Shown: positions 55,344 to 64,000, counted from the first letter of the stretch. The stretch is DNA of 64,000 nt from Oscillospiraceae bacterium (GCA_015063605.1 SVTV01000001.1:62001-126000); one strand, 5' to 3'. Translations and numbers: made by a program. Notes: a model not told the origin generated them from the letters alone.

Positions 55344-55570
55344 GAGTTTGTATTCGTGGTTCTCGGTGTTTTATTCGCATAGTATCTATTGAAACTATCT
55401 ATTGTTTTTCGAGTTTACAAATATCAATACCTTCTATCAATTTGCTGTAGATTATTGCCTTTATAAGAGTAATTTCTTTTTAAACTCAAATAACGGTCAC
55501 ATTACCGAATACTATTAGATGTCAAAAGGCGTTTCGATTTTCGCTCCGTTATTCCAAATGATGCAGAGGC

Positions 55571-56389
55571 TTATAATTTTGATATTATATTTATATAACG
55601 CATTTTGTATTTTAGTATATACAGAGTTATTCCGAACAAAATATTTGATATACCGTACAAAGAAAGTGTTAAAACACCTAAAGTTCCCTTGATAATACAA
55701 AACCATATGACAAATTCTGATATTTCATTGTAAGAAGCAATACTTTTTTCAAGGTTGTTCTCAATGCAGGTTATGGTTTCTACGAAAAATTTGTATGCAC
55801 ATGTTGTAGCCGGAAAACACACGATCATTAAAAAGAACAGCGGTATTACAGCTATTCCCATTCCTCTTGATATTAGCTCGCCAAAAAAGAAAAATAACAT
55901 TCCTTCAACTATATAGGAAATTATTATTTGAACTTTTACCACTACGTTAATGAGCTTTACTCCTATTGATGGTAAAGGAGCTTGATCTGTATCAAAAGAT
56001 GGAATAATAGTCATCCAAAATCCTATGGATATTAATACATTAGGTAGATCGATAATTACAGTGAAAATTAAATTGATCAAATCTCCTACTTTAATAAATG
56101 AATTCGTTAAATTTATTGTTTTAAATAAGCTGAAAAGGGCTTCACCAAAAATAGCACCTTCTATGTAACATAATAGGCTGTTTCCATATATGCGAAAGAA
56201 GATAGAAAGAATAATGGAAATAGAGAATACAACGCTACATACCAATACCAATCGTGATTGTAAAAACTTTTTTTGTTCTGCGCAACAGAATTTTTCGTGC
56301 GTTGATTCAGATGATACGGTTGGTGTTCCGCTGAGATCGGTACAACTGTCGCTTTTGATAATAGTGTTATCACAATTATTACAAAACAT
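55571..56389 (-). CDS. Membrane protein with degenerate N-terminal zinc ribbon
   Basis: 272 residues from ATG 56389 (GGAG at 8 nt); frame is open further up but MFCNNCDN matches its paralogue. First pair CNNC is kept; the second pair of the ribbon reads CTDLS, so one Cys is lost. A long central region has five or six membrane helices. Overall similar to the gene at 57183-58067. Last gene of a four-gene minus-strand cluster. Function unknown. Confidence 0.7.
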   Translation of the reverse strand: MFCNNCDNTIIKSDSCTDLSGTPTVSSESTHEKFCCAEQKKFLQSRLVLVCSVVFSISIILSIFFRIYGNSLLCYIEGAIFGEALFSLFKTINLTNSFIKVGDLINLIFTVIIDLPNVLISIGFWMTIIPSFDTDQAPLPSIGVKLINVVVKVQIIISYIVEGMLFFFFGELISRGMGIAVIPLFFLMIVCFPATTCAYKFFVETITCIENNLEKSIASYNEISEFVIWFCIIKGTLGVLTLSLYGISNILFGITLYILKYKMRYINIISKL

Positions 56390-56435
56390 TATATACTCCT
56401 TGATTATGTTAGTGATGTGAGAAAAGTTGATTGCT

Positions 56436-56837
56436 TCAATTAAATATAGAAAACAATACAGAAAGAAATGAGAACGCAAACTTAATAATTACAATAATTA
56501 TCTTGAACATGATTATATGTAAGTGGATTATAAAAGACGCCATAACTAATTTTTTTAATAATCCCCAAAAACTGCGATCTATTTCACATAGTACTTCCTC
56601 AATCTTATTGAACTTTTCTATATCACCGCTTATACTAATTATGATGGATGCTCCGGGTAAAATAAATAACAACGAAGGTGCAAAGCCAAAAACAACTCTT
56701 ATGATATAGTTAATTATGGAAACATCTACTCCGAATTGTTTACCGTTGTAGTACGCGACAAGAATAAACAATATTAGACCGTATATGACTAATATATTTC
56801 CAATAATACGAAGAAGTGTGTGCTTAATATCAGTCAT
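56436..56837 (-). CDS. Small membrane protein
   Basis: About 133 residues from MTDIKHTLLRIIGN (ATG 56837); an ATG 17 codons upstream lacks better SD. Two to four hydrophobic segments (GNILVIYGLILFILVAYY; FGFAPSLLFILPGASIII; IIHLHIIMFKIIIVIIKF). No recognised domain. Four bases separate its start from the end of the upstream gene. Confidence 0.6.
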   Translation of the reverse strand: MTDIKHTLLRIIGNILVIYGLILFILVAYYNGKQFGVDVSIINYIIRVVFGFAPSLLFILPGASIIISISGDIEKFNKIEEVLCEIDRSFWGLLKKLVMASFIIHLHIIMFKIIIVIIKFAFSFLSVLFSIFN

Positions 56838-56841
56838 CTCT

Positions 56842-57168
56842 CTACCTACTTCTGAAATAAGCACAATATTTATGGTCTGGATCATCAATTTCTATTCCAT
56901 TATGCTTAGTGGTTGTACATTCGTTGGCCACAAGCCAAATACAATTGGAACAACAAATTTCAGATCCATATTTTCGTTTTACATTTTCAATTTCTTGGTA
57001 AAATGAAAGCCGGCTTGGTTTTTCTAAATAGGAAAAAAACCTTGAAAACAAAAATATAAATAAAACTATCCCTATAATTGCGAATAATATATCATCAATT
57101 TTTTCTCCCAATGCAGTCGAAGAGATGTCTGTTAATTTAAGCCATATATTAATTATCGCACGAGTCAT
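56842..57168 (-). CDS. Membrane protein with Cys-rich tail
   Basis: 108 residues; SD AAAGGAT. One membrane helix (ILFAIIGIVLFIFLFSRFF) then a soluble tail with ICCSNCIWLV, ECTTT and KYCAYFR: five Cys that could bind metal. 14 bp downstream of the zinc-ribbon gene. Unknown function. Confidence 0.65.
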   Translation of the reverse strand: MTRAIINIWLKLTDISSTALGEKIDDILFAIIGIVLFIFLFSRFFSYLEKPSRLSFYQEIENVKRKYGSEICCSNCIWLVANECTTTKHNGIEIDDPDHKYCAYFRSR

Positions 57169-57182
57169 TATTTTTTATCCTT

Positions 57183-58067
57183 TCATATCTGGGATTCATT
57201 GTCGGAGACGTTTTCAGGGTTGGTTACCATTTTATATGCAGTGAAATCTATAATTTTCAGTTCTTCTCTGAATTTATATAAAACGATACCCAATAGAATG
57301 CTACTTGCTCCCGTTAAAATATTTCCGAATAACCCGAATGTTCCTGTCACAAAGAAATATATTATGACGAAAGTGGAAATGTCTCTATGGCTGCTAAGAC
57401 CGCCTTCTATTGCGTGTTGTATAGAACCGAGAGTTTTCCCAAAACTTTTACAAATTGCAATAGTTATAGGTAATACTGCTAAAACTAAAATGAATTCTAC
57501 AGCCAAAAGAACACCCTGATATTCTATAGCAGGTTTGAGTATTATTATGATCAATAAAACTTCGAGAATAAAAACACCAACCATTTTTAGCGCAAATATA
57601 ACGCTAATCAGCGAAATACCACCTTTAGTGACAAATGGTTTGTCCGTATTTAAAGCTGAGATAACGGTTATCCATAATCCGATACAAATTAAGGCATTCG
57701 GCAGGTCTGAAAGTATTGTTGTAATAAGAGAATTGTCTATTCCCAAAAAGTAGTCCAGCATACTTACAGCACTTGTAATGTCTCTTAAAATATCGCCGAA
57801 AATACTGTACATAAAGTAATATAAAAAGCTTCCGGAAAGTATATTTCCGAATAATCCGTCTAAGCGTGATTCCAGAAAAGGACTTACAACGGCAAGCGAA
57901 AAAATTATAGCGGTTGCTATAAGTAAAGGGGATTTCGCAAATTTTTTGACTCTTAAATCAACATAGCTTTCTACAGTTCCCATGGTATTAGACTTAACAG
58001 GAGTTCCGCATATTGAACAATAACTTCCATCTTCGGCAATCGCGTTGCCGCATTTACTACAAAACAT
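57183..58067 (-). CDS. Zinc-ribbon membrane protein
   Basis: 294 residues; SD AAGGAGC. N-terminal zinc ribbon MFCSKCGNAIAEDGSYCSIC with intact C-x2-C pairs, a linker, then about six membrane helices (SPLLIATAIIFSLAVVSP; FVIIYFFVTGTFGLFG). First gene of the cluster with its own promoter at 58118-58146. Paralogue of 55571-56389. Function unknown. Confidence 0.75.
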   Translation of the reverse strand: MFCSKCGNAIAEDGSYCSICGTPVKSNTMGTVESYVDLRVKKFAKSPLLIATAIIFSLAVVSPFLESRLDGLFGNILSGSFLYYFMYSIFGDILRDITSAVSMLDYFLGIDNSLITTILSDLPNALICIGLWITVISALNTDKPFVTKGGISLISVIFALKMVGVFILEVLLIIIILKPAIEYQGVLLAVEFILVLAVLPITIAICKSFGKTLGSIQHAIEGGLSSHRDISTFVIIYFFVTGTFGLFGNILTGASSILLGIVLYKFREELKIIDFTAYKMVTNPENVSDNESQI

Positions 58068-58117
58068 TTTATGCTCCTTATTTTTGATTGTATTTCTTTA
58101 AAAAAGATTTTGTGTTT

Positions 58118-58146
58118 GTTATAATACTATCCCAATTTATTGTTAA
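58118..58146 (-). promoter_or_regulatory. Promoter of zinc-ribbon membrane cluster
   Basis: Minus strand TTAACA (58146-58141), 17 bp, TATAAC (58123-58118). Shows the cluster can be transcribed apart from the NERD gene. Confidence 0.55.
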
Positions 58147-58204
58147 CGTTATTATGGATGAAAATGTTTAAGTTTTTCCAATCACATAAGCATATAGGTA
58201 TAAA

Positions 58205-59191
58205 CTATGCCGAAAGAATCGAAACGATATTTTTTATATCATCAGATGACAATAGATGTGTTCCTTGAGAACATATGTGATTTCTCATTTTATCTATCTC
58301 ATCTGCTCCGTAAATTGGTATATTACTATCGCTTCTATCACTTATTTGCATGTTCGCCTCGTTATTAATGAATAAAACACATCCACTTACCCAGGTACGA
58401 ATATGCCTGTCCTGCAAAATGTTAGATAAACACCAAATATGAGTACCTATTTGTTTCACGGGATTATAGAATTCTTTTGCTACACGTGTGTTGCCATAAA
58501 TAATATAATTATTGTAATCAGAAGAGTGTTTAAATTGTAACAAGTTTTTATCAGATGCATTCCCGACAATAATTCCTTTATGGTTTTTCACCTCTACTAT
58601 AAATACGCCTGTTGGACCAACAACAATGATATCTGTTTCACTATGTTTCTCGCCGTAAGATAGTTCACAGTTTGTGAAAATATGATACGTGTCCGGCAAC
58701 ACTTTAAAAATCGTTAATGCGGATTCTTCTCCTTCCATACCTGCTTTTAGTATGTCTATTTCATCTTTATGCATATATTCAGAATTGTCTCCTGGATAAT
58801 ACTCTCGCTTGTCAAATATTGAAATAATAACGTATATAGCCGCTGCGATCGGAATAGCACGACTAAAAATAAATTTCCAAAAACCGAAGATTGGAATACA
58901 CCTACAAATGAGGAATAAAGGAAACATTATTATTGCATATCTTTTGCGCTCGCTTTGCGGAACATGATCATACAGATAGTCTAAATCAGTAAACAATAAG
59001 AGAATATGATCTGTAGATATAATCAATGAAATGATTGTAATTACTCCACCAATAATAAGGTATTTAATCAGAACTCTTATGTTGTGGTGGAATACTTGCT
59101 CTTTCTTGTATTTAAGTTCAATTCTTGCTTTTTCCTCTAATAGACGGATTTTTTCTTGCAGGCTGTTTTGTCCATGGTGGATTATTGCCAT
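58205..59191 (-). CDS. NERD-domain (nuclease-related) membrane protein
   Basis: 328 residues from ATG 59191, preceded by AAAGGAGGT (59207-59199). N-terminal coiled segment (SLQEKIRLLEEKARIELKYK), membrane helices (IKYLIIGGVITIISLII; IIMFPLFLICRCIPIFGFW; AIPIAAAIYVIISIF), then a NERD domain (~150-260: GMEGEESALTIFKVLP; ETDIIVVGPTGVFIVEVKNH) with Asp, Glu and Lys spaced as in PD-(D/E)xK nucleases. Likely a membrane-tethered nuclease or DNA-binding factor. Its SD abuts a recombination site, and its main promoter appears to be invertible. Confidence 0.85.
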   Translation of the reverse strand: MAIIHHGQNSLQEKIRLLEEKARIELKYKKEQVFHHNIRVLIKYLIIGGVITIISLIISTDHILLLFTDLDYLYDHVPQSERKRYAIIMFPLFLICRCIPIFGFWKFIFSRAIPIAAAIYVIISIFDKREYYPGDNSEYMHKDEIDILKAGMEGEESALTIFKVLPDTYHIFTNCELSYGEKHSETDIIVVGPTGVFIVEVKNHKGIIVGNASDKNLLQFKHSSDYNNYIIYGNTRVAKEFYNPVKQIGTHIWCLSNILQDRHIRTWVSGCVLFINNEANMQISDRSDSNIPIYGADEIDKMRNHICSQGTHLLSSDDIKNIVSILSA

Positions 59192-59207
59192 GAACTGTAC
59201 CTCCTTT

Positions 59208-59365
59208 TTCAAATAGTGTACTTTTTGACAAAAGCCTCTCGAAGCAATAAATGGCGGATTTTTTCTTTTTTTGTCAACTTTTTTATTCAAAAGGGGTTGA
59301 ATTTACAATGGAATAATGCTATAATTAGATGTGTAAAGCAACTGTCAAAAAGTACACCTTTTGAC
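59208..59365. other. Candidate invertible promoter (inverton) with hix-like sites
   Basis: Left site 59208-59229 and right site 59344-59365 are 22 bp each and in inverted orientation; a 15-bp perfect core GTGTACTTTTTGACA is at 59216-59230, its complement at 59343-59357. Each reads as two imperfect 10-bp half sites around GT (for example GTCAAAAGGT-GT-ACTTTTTGAC). The ~114 bp between carry a strong + promoter. The left site touches the SD of the NERD gene and the right site follows the recombinase stop codon by 2 bp. Recombination itself is inferred. Confidence 0.75.
59297..59325 (+). promoter_or_regulatory. Promoter inside the invertible segment (points away from NERD gene)
   Basis: TTGAAT (59297-59302), 17 bp, TATAAT (59320-59325). 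In this orientation the transcript starts near 59332 and meets the hairpin GTCAAAA...TTTTGAC of the right site followed by TATTTTTTT (59344-59377), a terminator-like end. After inversion -35/-10 would map to 59276-59271/59253-59248 on the minus strand, reading into the NERD gene. Confidence 0.75.
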
Positions 59366-59367
59366 GG

Positions 59368-59994
<627 letters not shown>

Positions 59995-60012
59995 TTATCC
60001 TTTCTTATTTAT

Positions 60013-60048
60013 AAAAAATGCTCCCGCAGGGAAGTCCTCTGCGAGAGC
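60013..60048 (-). terminator. Terminator of portal gene
   Basis: Minus strand: GCTCTCGCAG / CTGCGGGAGC (60048-60020, one mismatch) then ATTTTTT. Separates the portal gene from the recombinase gene. Confidence 0.75.
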
Positions 60049-60054
60049 GTACTT

Positions 60055-61671
60055 TTAATTCATATTATCGGCGGTATCGTGTGCGTTTTCGCCCGTGATA
60101 GAGCTTTCCTTTGACGTGTGCTCTCTTACTTCCCTTAAAAGCTTTTCCTTCTCGGGAATAAGACCTGCGGGAAGGCGTTCAAGATATTGCTCAAAGCTTA
60201 TCATACCGCTTTTCAGAAGATTGTCAAGAGTGCTTACGGCGGCAAGCTCGCTCCAATAGGAGGAAGCGCCCACATCTACACGGCAGTCGAAAATAAGGCG
60301 TCTCATGAGAGCATTATCGAGTGTGTCACTCTTGAGATCGCTGTCATTGCCGTTTCTGTAAAGCAGCATTCGTGCGCCGTCGTAATAGTTCATTATGAAT
60401 TCAAGCCATACCATACCGAGATGCGCCGCCGCATCGTAAAGAGCACGCTTCTGTGTTTCAAGAGGAATATTTGATGCCTGCCTCAATGCGATTATTGCGG
60501 AGGTGTTTTCGGGGGCGACGTTGCCGAGTGCGGCGTCGGTAGCTCCCATAAGCTCCTTTGTTACGGAAAGCGTCATGGATATCACATCGAGAAATCCCGA
60601 TTGCATTGTACCCGGATCGATACGCAGTACCGCATTTTCGGGCGGCCCGTTTACCGCTATCGCTTCGCCGACACCGTTAGTCCATTCGTCAATGAGGTTT
60701 TCATTGTACATTACCTTGGAGAATGACACATCTGTCATGTGCTTCATGACCATGGCGAAGGCTTTGTTTATATATATCTGATTTTCTGTAAGCCCCGTAG
60801 CCGCTGCCTGACCGTGGTAGGAGTTCTTTACGGGCTCCCAATTCATAAGGGTGACGGGATAAAGGGTAAGTCCCGTGTCTACCTCGGGACAGATCATTCC
60901 CGCTCTGACGCTTTTTCTGTAATGCACAGTTCCGTTTTTCTTGTAAAGCTTGATTATATATGTGCATTTTGTTCCCTTGAGCTCTTCGCTTGAAAGCTCG
61001 CCCGCTTCATCAAGGTTATCGTCATCGGGAGTGATGGCAGTTATCACCTCTCTTGAAGCTCCGTTTTCTCTTGCCTCACGGCGGAGTCTTGTCACAAGCT
61101 CTCTGCCCGAAAGCAAAATGTATGGCTGTTCCTCCGTATCGTTGGAGTTTACATCGCCGAAAAATACATTTGCACCGTCATAAAGCGTGGTAACGAAATC
61201 TCCCGAAAAGCCCTGACAAGTTCTTTTTGAAGGGTCCCAATATGTATAAAGGAAGCAATCTCCCGTTATGGCGGCATCGAAAATGCCTTTTGTGAAAAGG
61301 GCGCTTATCTTGTCCTTTTCAAATCTGTAATTGATGTAGTCCGAAAGAAGCTTGCAGGTCTTGTCCGTCTTTTCCTTGTCTGACAATGTTCCCATGGCGT
61401 AAAGCCCCTCCGCACTGTATTTTACGGAGATCTTCTGAGACATTATGGTGGAGACAAAATAGTTGATGACTCTTTTGAATACGTTGAATACGGGGGTGGG
61501 AAGGTCTGCCGATTCCACGCCGTACCATTGATCGCCTCTGTAAAAGCGTTCGTTTTTCTTGGCGTTTTCGTAGTACCCTATGGTGCGGTTATATTCCTTC
61601 CCCGCCTCGTAAAGCTCAAAATCCTCGCTCGTTTCCTTCTTTCTTCTGCGTTCGTCTGTGTGTTCTGTCAT
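60055..61671 (-). CDS. Orphan phage portal-like protein
   Basis: 538 residues from ATG 61671 with GAAAGGAAAT upstream (open frame extends 45 codons more without SD). Portal features: NERFYRGDQWYG, VFNVFKRVINYFVSTIMSQK, GQAAATGLTENQIYINKAF, MTLSVTKELMGATDAALGN, ASNIPLETQKRALYDAA, long alpha region and a polar tail. In phages it forms the dodecameric DNA gate. No terminase, capsid or tail genes are next to it; only the serine recombinase, so it is a phage remnant or a domesticated gene. Confidence 0.82.
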   Translation of the reverse strand: MTEHTDERRRKKETSEDFELYEAGKEYNRTIGYYENAKKNERFYRGDQWYGVESADLPTPVFNVFKRVINYFVSTIMSQKISVKYSAEGLYAMGTLSDKEKTDKTCKLLSDYINYRFEKDKISALFTKGIFDAAITGDCFLYTYWDPSKRTCQGFSGDFVTTLYDGANVFFGDVNSNDTEEQPYILLSGRELVTRLRREARENGASREVITAITPDDDNLDEAGELSSEELKGTKCTYIIKLYKKNGTVHYRKSVRAGMICPEVDTGLTLYPVTLMNWEPVKNSYHGQAAATGLTENQIYINKAFAMVMKHMTDVSFSKVMYNENLIDEWTNGVGEAIAVNGPPENAVLRIDPGTMQSGFLDVISMTLSVTKELMGATDAALGNVAPENTSAIIALRQASNIPLETQKRALYDAAAHLGMVWLEFIMNYYDGARMLLYRNGNDSDLKSDTLDNALMRRLIFDCRVDVGASSYWSELAAVSTLDNLLKSGMISFEQYLERLPAGLIPEKEKLLREVREHTSKESSITGENAHDTADNMN

Positions 61672-61862
61672 TTTTTGATATTTCCTTTCTCTCAAACTTC
61701 GTGTCTGAAAATTGATTTTCAGCCTCCGGTCTTTCCCGGTTCTCATGACGGATTTTATCACGGACAATGACTGACATTCAATGTCATAAAGTGCTTTGAG
61801 GGACAATTATTGAAAAATGGGAAATACAAATGCAAAATGAACGGTTTTCTTAAATTTTTTTC

Positions 61863-61891
61863 TTGACAAACCAATGATTTTATATTATCAT
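61863..61891 (+). promoter_or_regulatory. Promoter of M55 peptidase operon
   Basis: TTGACA (61863-61868), 17 bp, TATCAT (61886-61891); first start codon at 61952. The 61672-61862 stretch shows nothing else. Confidence 0.7.
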
Positions 61892-61951
61892 TAGCGTATG
61901 GGCATTCAGCGCATATGCGCTTGTGCAAAAAAGATGAAGGTAAGAAAAAAT

Positions 61952-62764
61952 ATGCGTATATACATAGTGACAGATATGGAAGGTTCTGCGGGAATAATCA
62001 ATTTTGCCGATTGGGTAACAGCCCGCGGAAAATATTACGAACAGGGCAAGATCTTTCTTACGGAAGAAATAAACGCATGCATCAGAGGATTTTGCGATGC
62101 ATGCGATGAAAAAGGCGAAAAGGTTGAGGAAATATTGGTGGTTGACGGCCACGGAGAAGGCGGCATAAATACAGAGCTTCTTGATTCCCGTGCAAGTCTT
62201 GCGAGTAATTGGCCCAGACCTCCTTATCCTTTCAGCGCCGATTCAAGATTTGATGTTGCGGCGAATATAGGACAGCACGCCAAGGCGGGAAGTGAATATT
62301 CACACATAACTCATACAGGATGGTTCAATGTTCTCGATATGAAGATAAACGGTATCTCCGTAGGCGAATACGGATGTACGGTATTCACCGCGGGAGAATT
62401 GGGCGTTCCCATGATATATGCTTCCGGTGAAAGAGCGTTTTGCAAGGAAGCGGCGGAGCTTACACCTTGGACTGTTACCACAGAGGTCAAGAGAGGCGTT
62501 ATGCCCGGCAAAGGCGACGAATGTACAACGGAGCAGTATATGAACAGAAATCTCGGTGCGGTTCATCTTTCGCCCATAAGAGCAAGGGAACTTATATACG
62601 AGGATTCAAAACGTGCAATGGAAATGTATCTTGAAGACAAAGCACAGTTTGAGGCGTATAAATTGGATGCTCCCTACAAATTGGAAAAATGGGACAGAAA
62701 CGGAAGCTGTCTGAAGCTTGAAAGTGATGTCTCGGTAACGGATCTTCTTAATAAGCAGTATTAA
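61952..62764 (+). CDS. M55 family D-aminopeptidase (DppA-like), first of three
   Basis: 270 residues from ATG 61952 (GAAGGTAA 9 nt upstream; matches the start of its paralogues). Zinc ligands and active-site motifs of DppA: VTDMEGSAGI (Asp, Glu), VDGHGEGGIN (His), GQHAKAGSEYSHITHTGW (His ligand and nucleophilic His), TAGELGVP (Glu). Cytoplasmic decamer in B. subtilis, cleaving D-Ala-D-Ala and similar D-peptides. Probably processes D-amino-acid peptides from cell walls. Confidence 0.9.
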   Translation: MRIYIVTDMEGSAGIINFADWVTARGKYYEQGKIFLTEEINACIRGFCDACDEKGEKVEEILVVDGHGEGGINTELLDSRASLASNWPRPPYPFSADSRFDVAANIGQHAKAGSEYSHITHTGWFNVLDMKINGISVGEYGCTVFTAGELGVPMIYASGERAFCKEAAELTPWTVTTEVKRGVMPGKGDECTTEQYMNRNLGAVHLSPIRARELIYEDSKRAMEMYLEDKAQFEAYKLDAPYKLEKWDRNGSCLKLESDVSVTDLLNKQY

Positions 62765-62801
62765 CAGTGAAATGTAAATTTATTATACGGAGGGTATAAA
62801 A

Positions 62802-63620
62802 ATGCGTATATACATAATGACAGATATGGAAGGCTCGGCGGGGATCATCAATTTTACCGATTGGGTCGAAAGAGAAGGAAAATATTATGAAACGGGCAAA
62901 AAGCTTGTTACGGAGGAGGTAAATGCCTGCATCAGAGGCTTTTACGATGCATGTGAGGAAAAGGGAGTGGAGATAGAAAACCTTCTCGTTTCCGACGGTC
63001 ACGGTGCGGGCGGTATCAACCACCTTGTGCTTGACGAGCGTGCCGATTACGTAAGAGGCTGGTCTGTGCCCGCTTATCCTCTTCATCTTGACAGAGGCTT
63101 TGATGTCGTTGCCGTTGTTGGACAGCATGCTATGGCGGGAACGGAATATGCGCATCTTGCCCATACTCAGAGCTTTTCTTATAAATGTGCTAAATTCAAC
63201 GGTATAGAATGCGGCGAATACGGTAATACGGTTCTCACGGCAGGTGAATTGGGCATTCCCGTAATATACGCCTCCGGCGACAGAGCTTTCACAAAGGAAG
63301 CGGCGGCTCTTACTCCCTGGACCGTTACTACCGAGGTAAAATACGGCGTTATCCCCGGAAAGGGTGACGAATGCGGCCCCGAGGCTTACGGCAAGAGAAA
63401 TCTCGGCGCGGTACATCTTTCCCCCGAAAGAGCAAGAGAGCTTATATATGAAGATGCAAAGAGAGCCATGACAATGTATATAGAAAATAAGGAAGCCTTC
63501 AAGGCGTACGAGCTCGATCCTCCCATCGTCAATGAGAGATGGTTTCGAACGGATGACGGAAAGGATATATACGTTAAGAAGGAAAGCAATATAAGCGTTG
63601 CCGATGTTCTCAATAAGTGA
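62802..63620 (+). CDS. M55 family D-aminopeptidase, second of three
   Basis: 272 residues; SD ACGGAGGG. Same motifs: MTDMEGSAGIINFTDWV, SDGHGAGGIN, GQHAMAGTEYAHLAHTQ, TAGELGIP. About two-thirds identical by eye to the preceding gene; 37 bp between them. Same operon. Confidence 0.92.
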   Translation: MRIYIMTDMEGSAGIINFTDWVEREGKYYETGKKLVTEEVNACIRGFYDACEEKGVEIENLLVSDGHGAGGINHLVLDERADYVRGWSVPAYPLHLDRGFDVVAVVGQHAMAGTEYAHLAHTQSFSYKCAKFNGIECGEYGNTVLTAGELGIPVIYASGDRAFTKEAAALTPWTVTTEVKYGVIPGKGDECGPEAYGKRNLGAVHLSPERARELIYEDAKRAMTMYIENKEAFKAYELDPPIVNERWFRTDDGKDIYVKKESNISVADVLNK

Positions 63621-63629
63621 TAATACGAT

Positions 63630-64000
63630 ATGAAAGTATATATAATGACCGATATTGAAGGTGCTGCGGGCGTTCTCGACTTTGTAAATTGGGCGCAGGC
63701 AGACGGAAAATATCACGAGGAAGCAAAAATGCTTCTCACCGAGGAGGTAAATGCGGCAATAGACGGCTTCTGTGCCGCAGGTGCCGATACGATCTTTGTA
63801 TGTGACGGTCACGGCCCCGGAGGAATAGACGTATCAAGACTTGATAAGAGAGCGTATTATTCGAGAGGATGGCACGGTGCACGTCCCTTCGGTCTTTCCG
63901 ATATGGATTTTGACTGTATGGCATTTGTGGGACAGCACGCAATGGCAGGCACTCCCTTTTCCCATCTTGCCCATACAGAAAATACACGCACCTTGTATTT
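63630..64000 (+). CDS. M55 family D-aminopeptidase, third of three (3' partial)
   Basis: Begins at ATG 63630, 9 bp after the previous stop, and runs out of the window. MTDIEGAAGVLDFVNWAQAD, CDGHGPGGID, GQHAMAGTPFSHLAHTEN: all ligands so far are kept. More diverged than the first two, which suggests a different peptide preference. Confidence 0.9.
   Translation, partial: MKVYIMTDIEGAAGVLDFVNWAQADGKYHEEAKMLLTEEVNAAIDGFCAAGADTIFVCDGHGPGGIDVSRLDKRAYYSRGWHGARPFGLSDMDFDCMAFVGQHAMAGTPFSHLAHTENTRTLY

Noticed and set aside
59209-59365. Explaining the inverted repeats as a simple terminator pair
   Set aside because: The right copy alone can form a terminator stem, but that does not require a 15-bp perfect complement 113 bp away at the left, beside the SD of another gene.

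Overview
The window reads as chromosomal DNA of an anaerobic, probably gut- or rumen-associated member of the Clostridia (Bacillota). Reasons: AGGAGG-type ribosome binding sites, sigma-A promoters with 17-bp spacers, a T-box leader, a GlpP antiterminator, MelB-type sugar symport, a DppA-like M55 peptidase cluster and the three-gene glycerol-3-phosphate dehydrogenase set typical of clostridia. No rRNA, tRNA or CRISPR array was seen. Species cannot be named from the sequence.

Layout. 1-10.6 kb: three tandem giant secreted, membrane-anchored heparinase II/III-type lyases (the first cut by the window edge). 10.7-12.1 kb: a radical SAM activase with a Cys-rich lipoprotein-like partner. 12.3-14.4 kb: tandem hairpin repeats and a surface 5'-nucleotidase. 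14.5-20.2 kb: an unusual XRE-helix-turn-helix/Gfo-Idh-MocA fusion divergent from a ThuA - Gfo/Idh - NamZ (DUF1343) operon, a small membrane PH-like gene and a 3' remnant of a Gfo/Idh gene. 20.3-25.6 kb: AraC regulator divergent from a GPH symporter and a GH2 glycosidase. 25.7-30.8 kb: XRE regulator, HAD hydrolase, HipA-like kinase, acetolactate synthase. 30.9-38.2 kb: a type I restriction-modification operon with two accessory genes. 38.2-42.2 kb: glpP and a glycerol-3-phosphate oxidation operon behind a terminator-bearing leader. 42.3-46.4 kb: phosphoesterase, EamA transporter, uncharacterised TIM-barrel protein. 46.6-53.2 kb: an ECF sigma factor with a very large extension, a second hairpin-repeat array, and a T-box-controlled XRE-cupin-acyl-CoA ligase. 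53.4-55.3 kb: repeats and an AlbA_2/HATPase regulator. 55.6-61.7 kb: four zinc-ribbon/membrane genes, a NERD nuclease-like membrane protein, a small serine recombinase and an orphan phage portal gene. 61.9-64 kb: three tandem M55 aminopeptidases (last one cut).

The most interesting signal is at 59208-59365. Two 22-bp inverted sites with serine-recombinase core architecture (two imperfect 10-bp half sites around a central GT) enclose about 114 bp holding a strong promoter. One site abuts the Shine-Dalgarno of the NERD gene and the other lies 2 bp after the stop codon of a DNA-invertase-like gene. In the orientation seen, the promoter points away from the NERD gene into a terminator-like hairpin; inversion would place it about 50 nt upstream of the NERD start. 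This predicts a compact phase-variable promoter switch for a nuclease-like membrane protein.

Other notable points: the sugar-dehydrogenase/DNA-binding fusion with a palindrome in its divergent promoter region, the sigma factor carrying an approximately 880-residue extension, the T-box on a regulator-cupin-ligase fusion, and two related hairpin-repeat arrays that both sit in divergent promoter regions.
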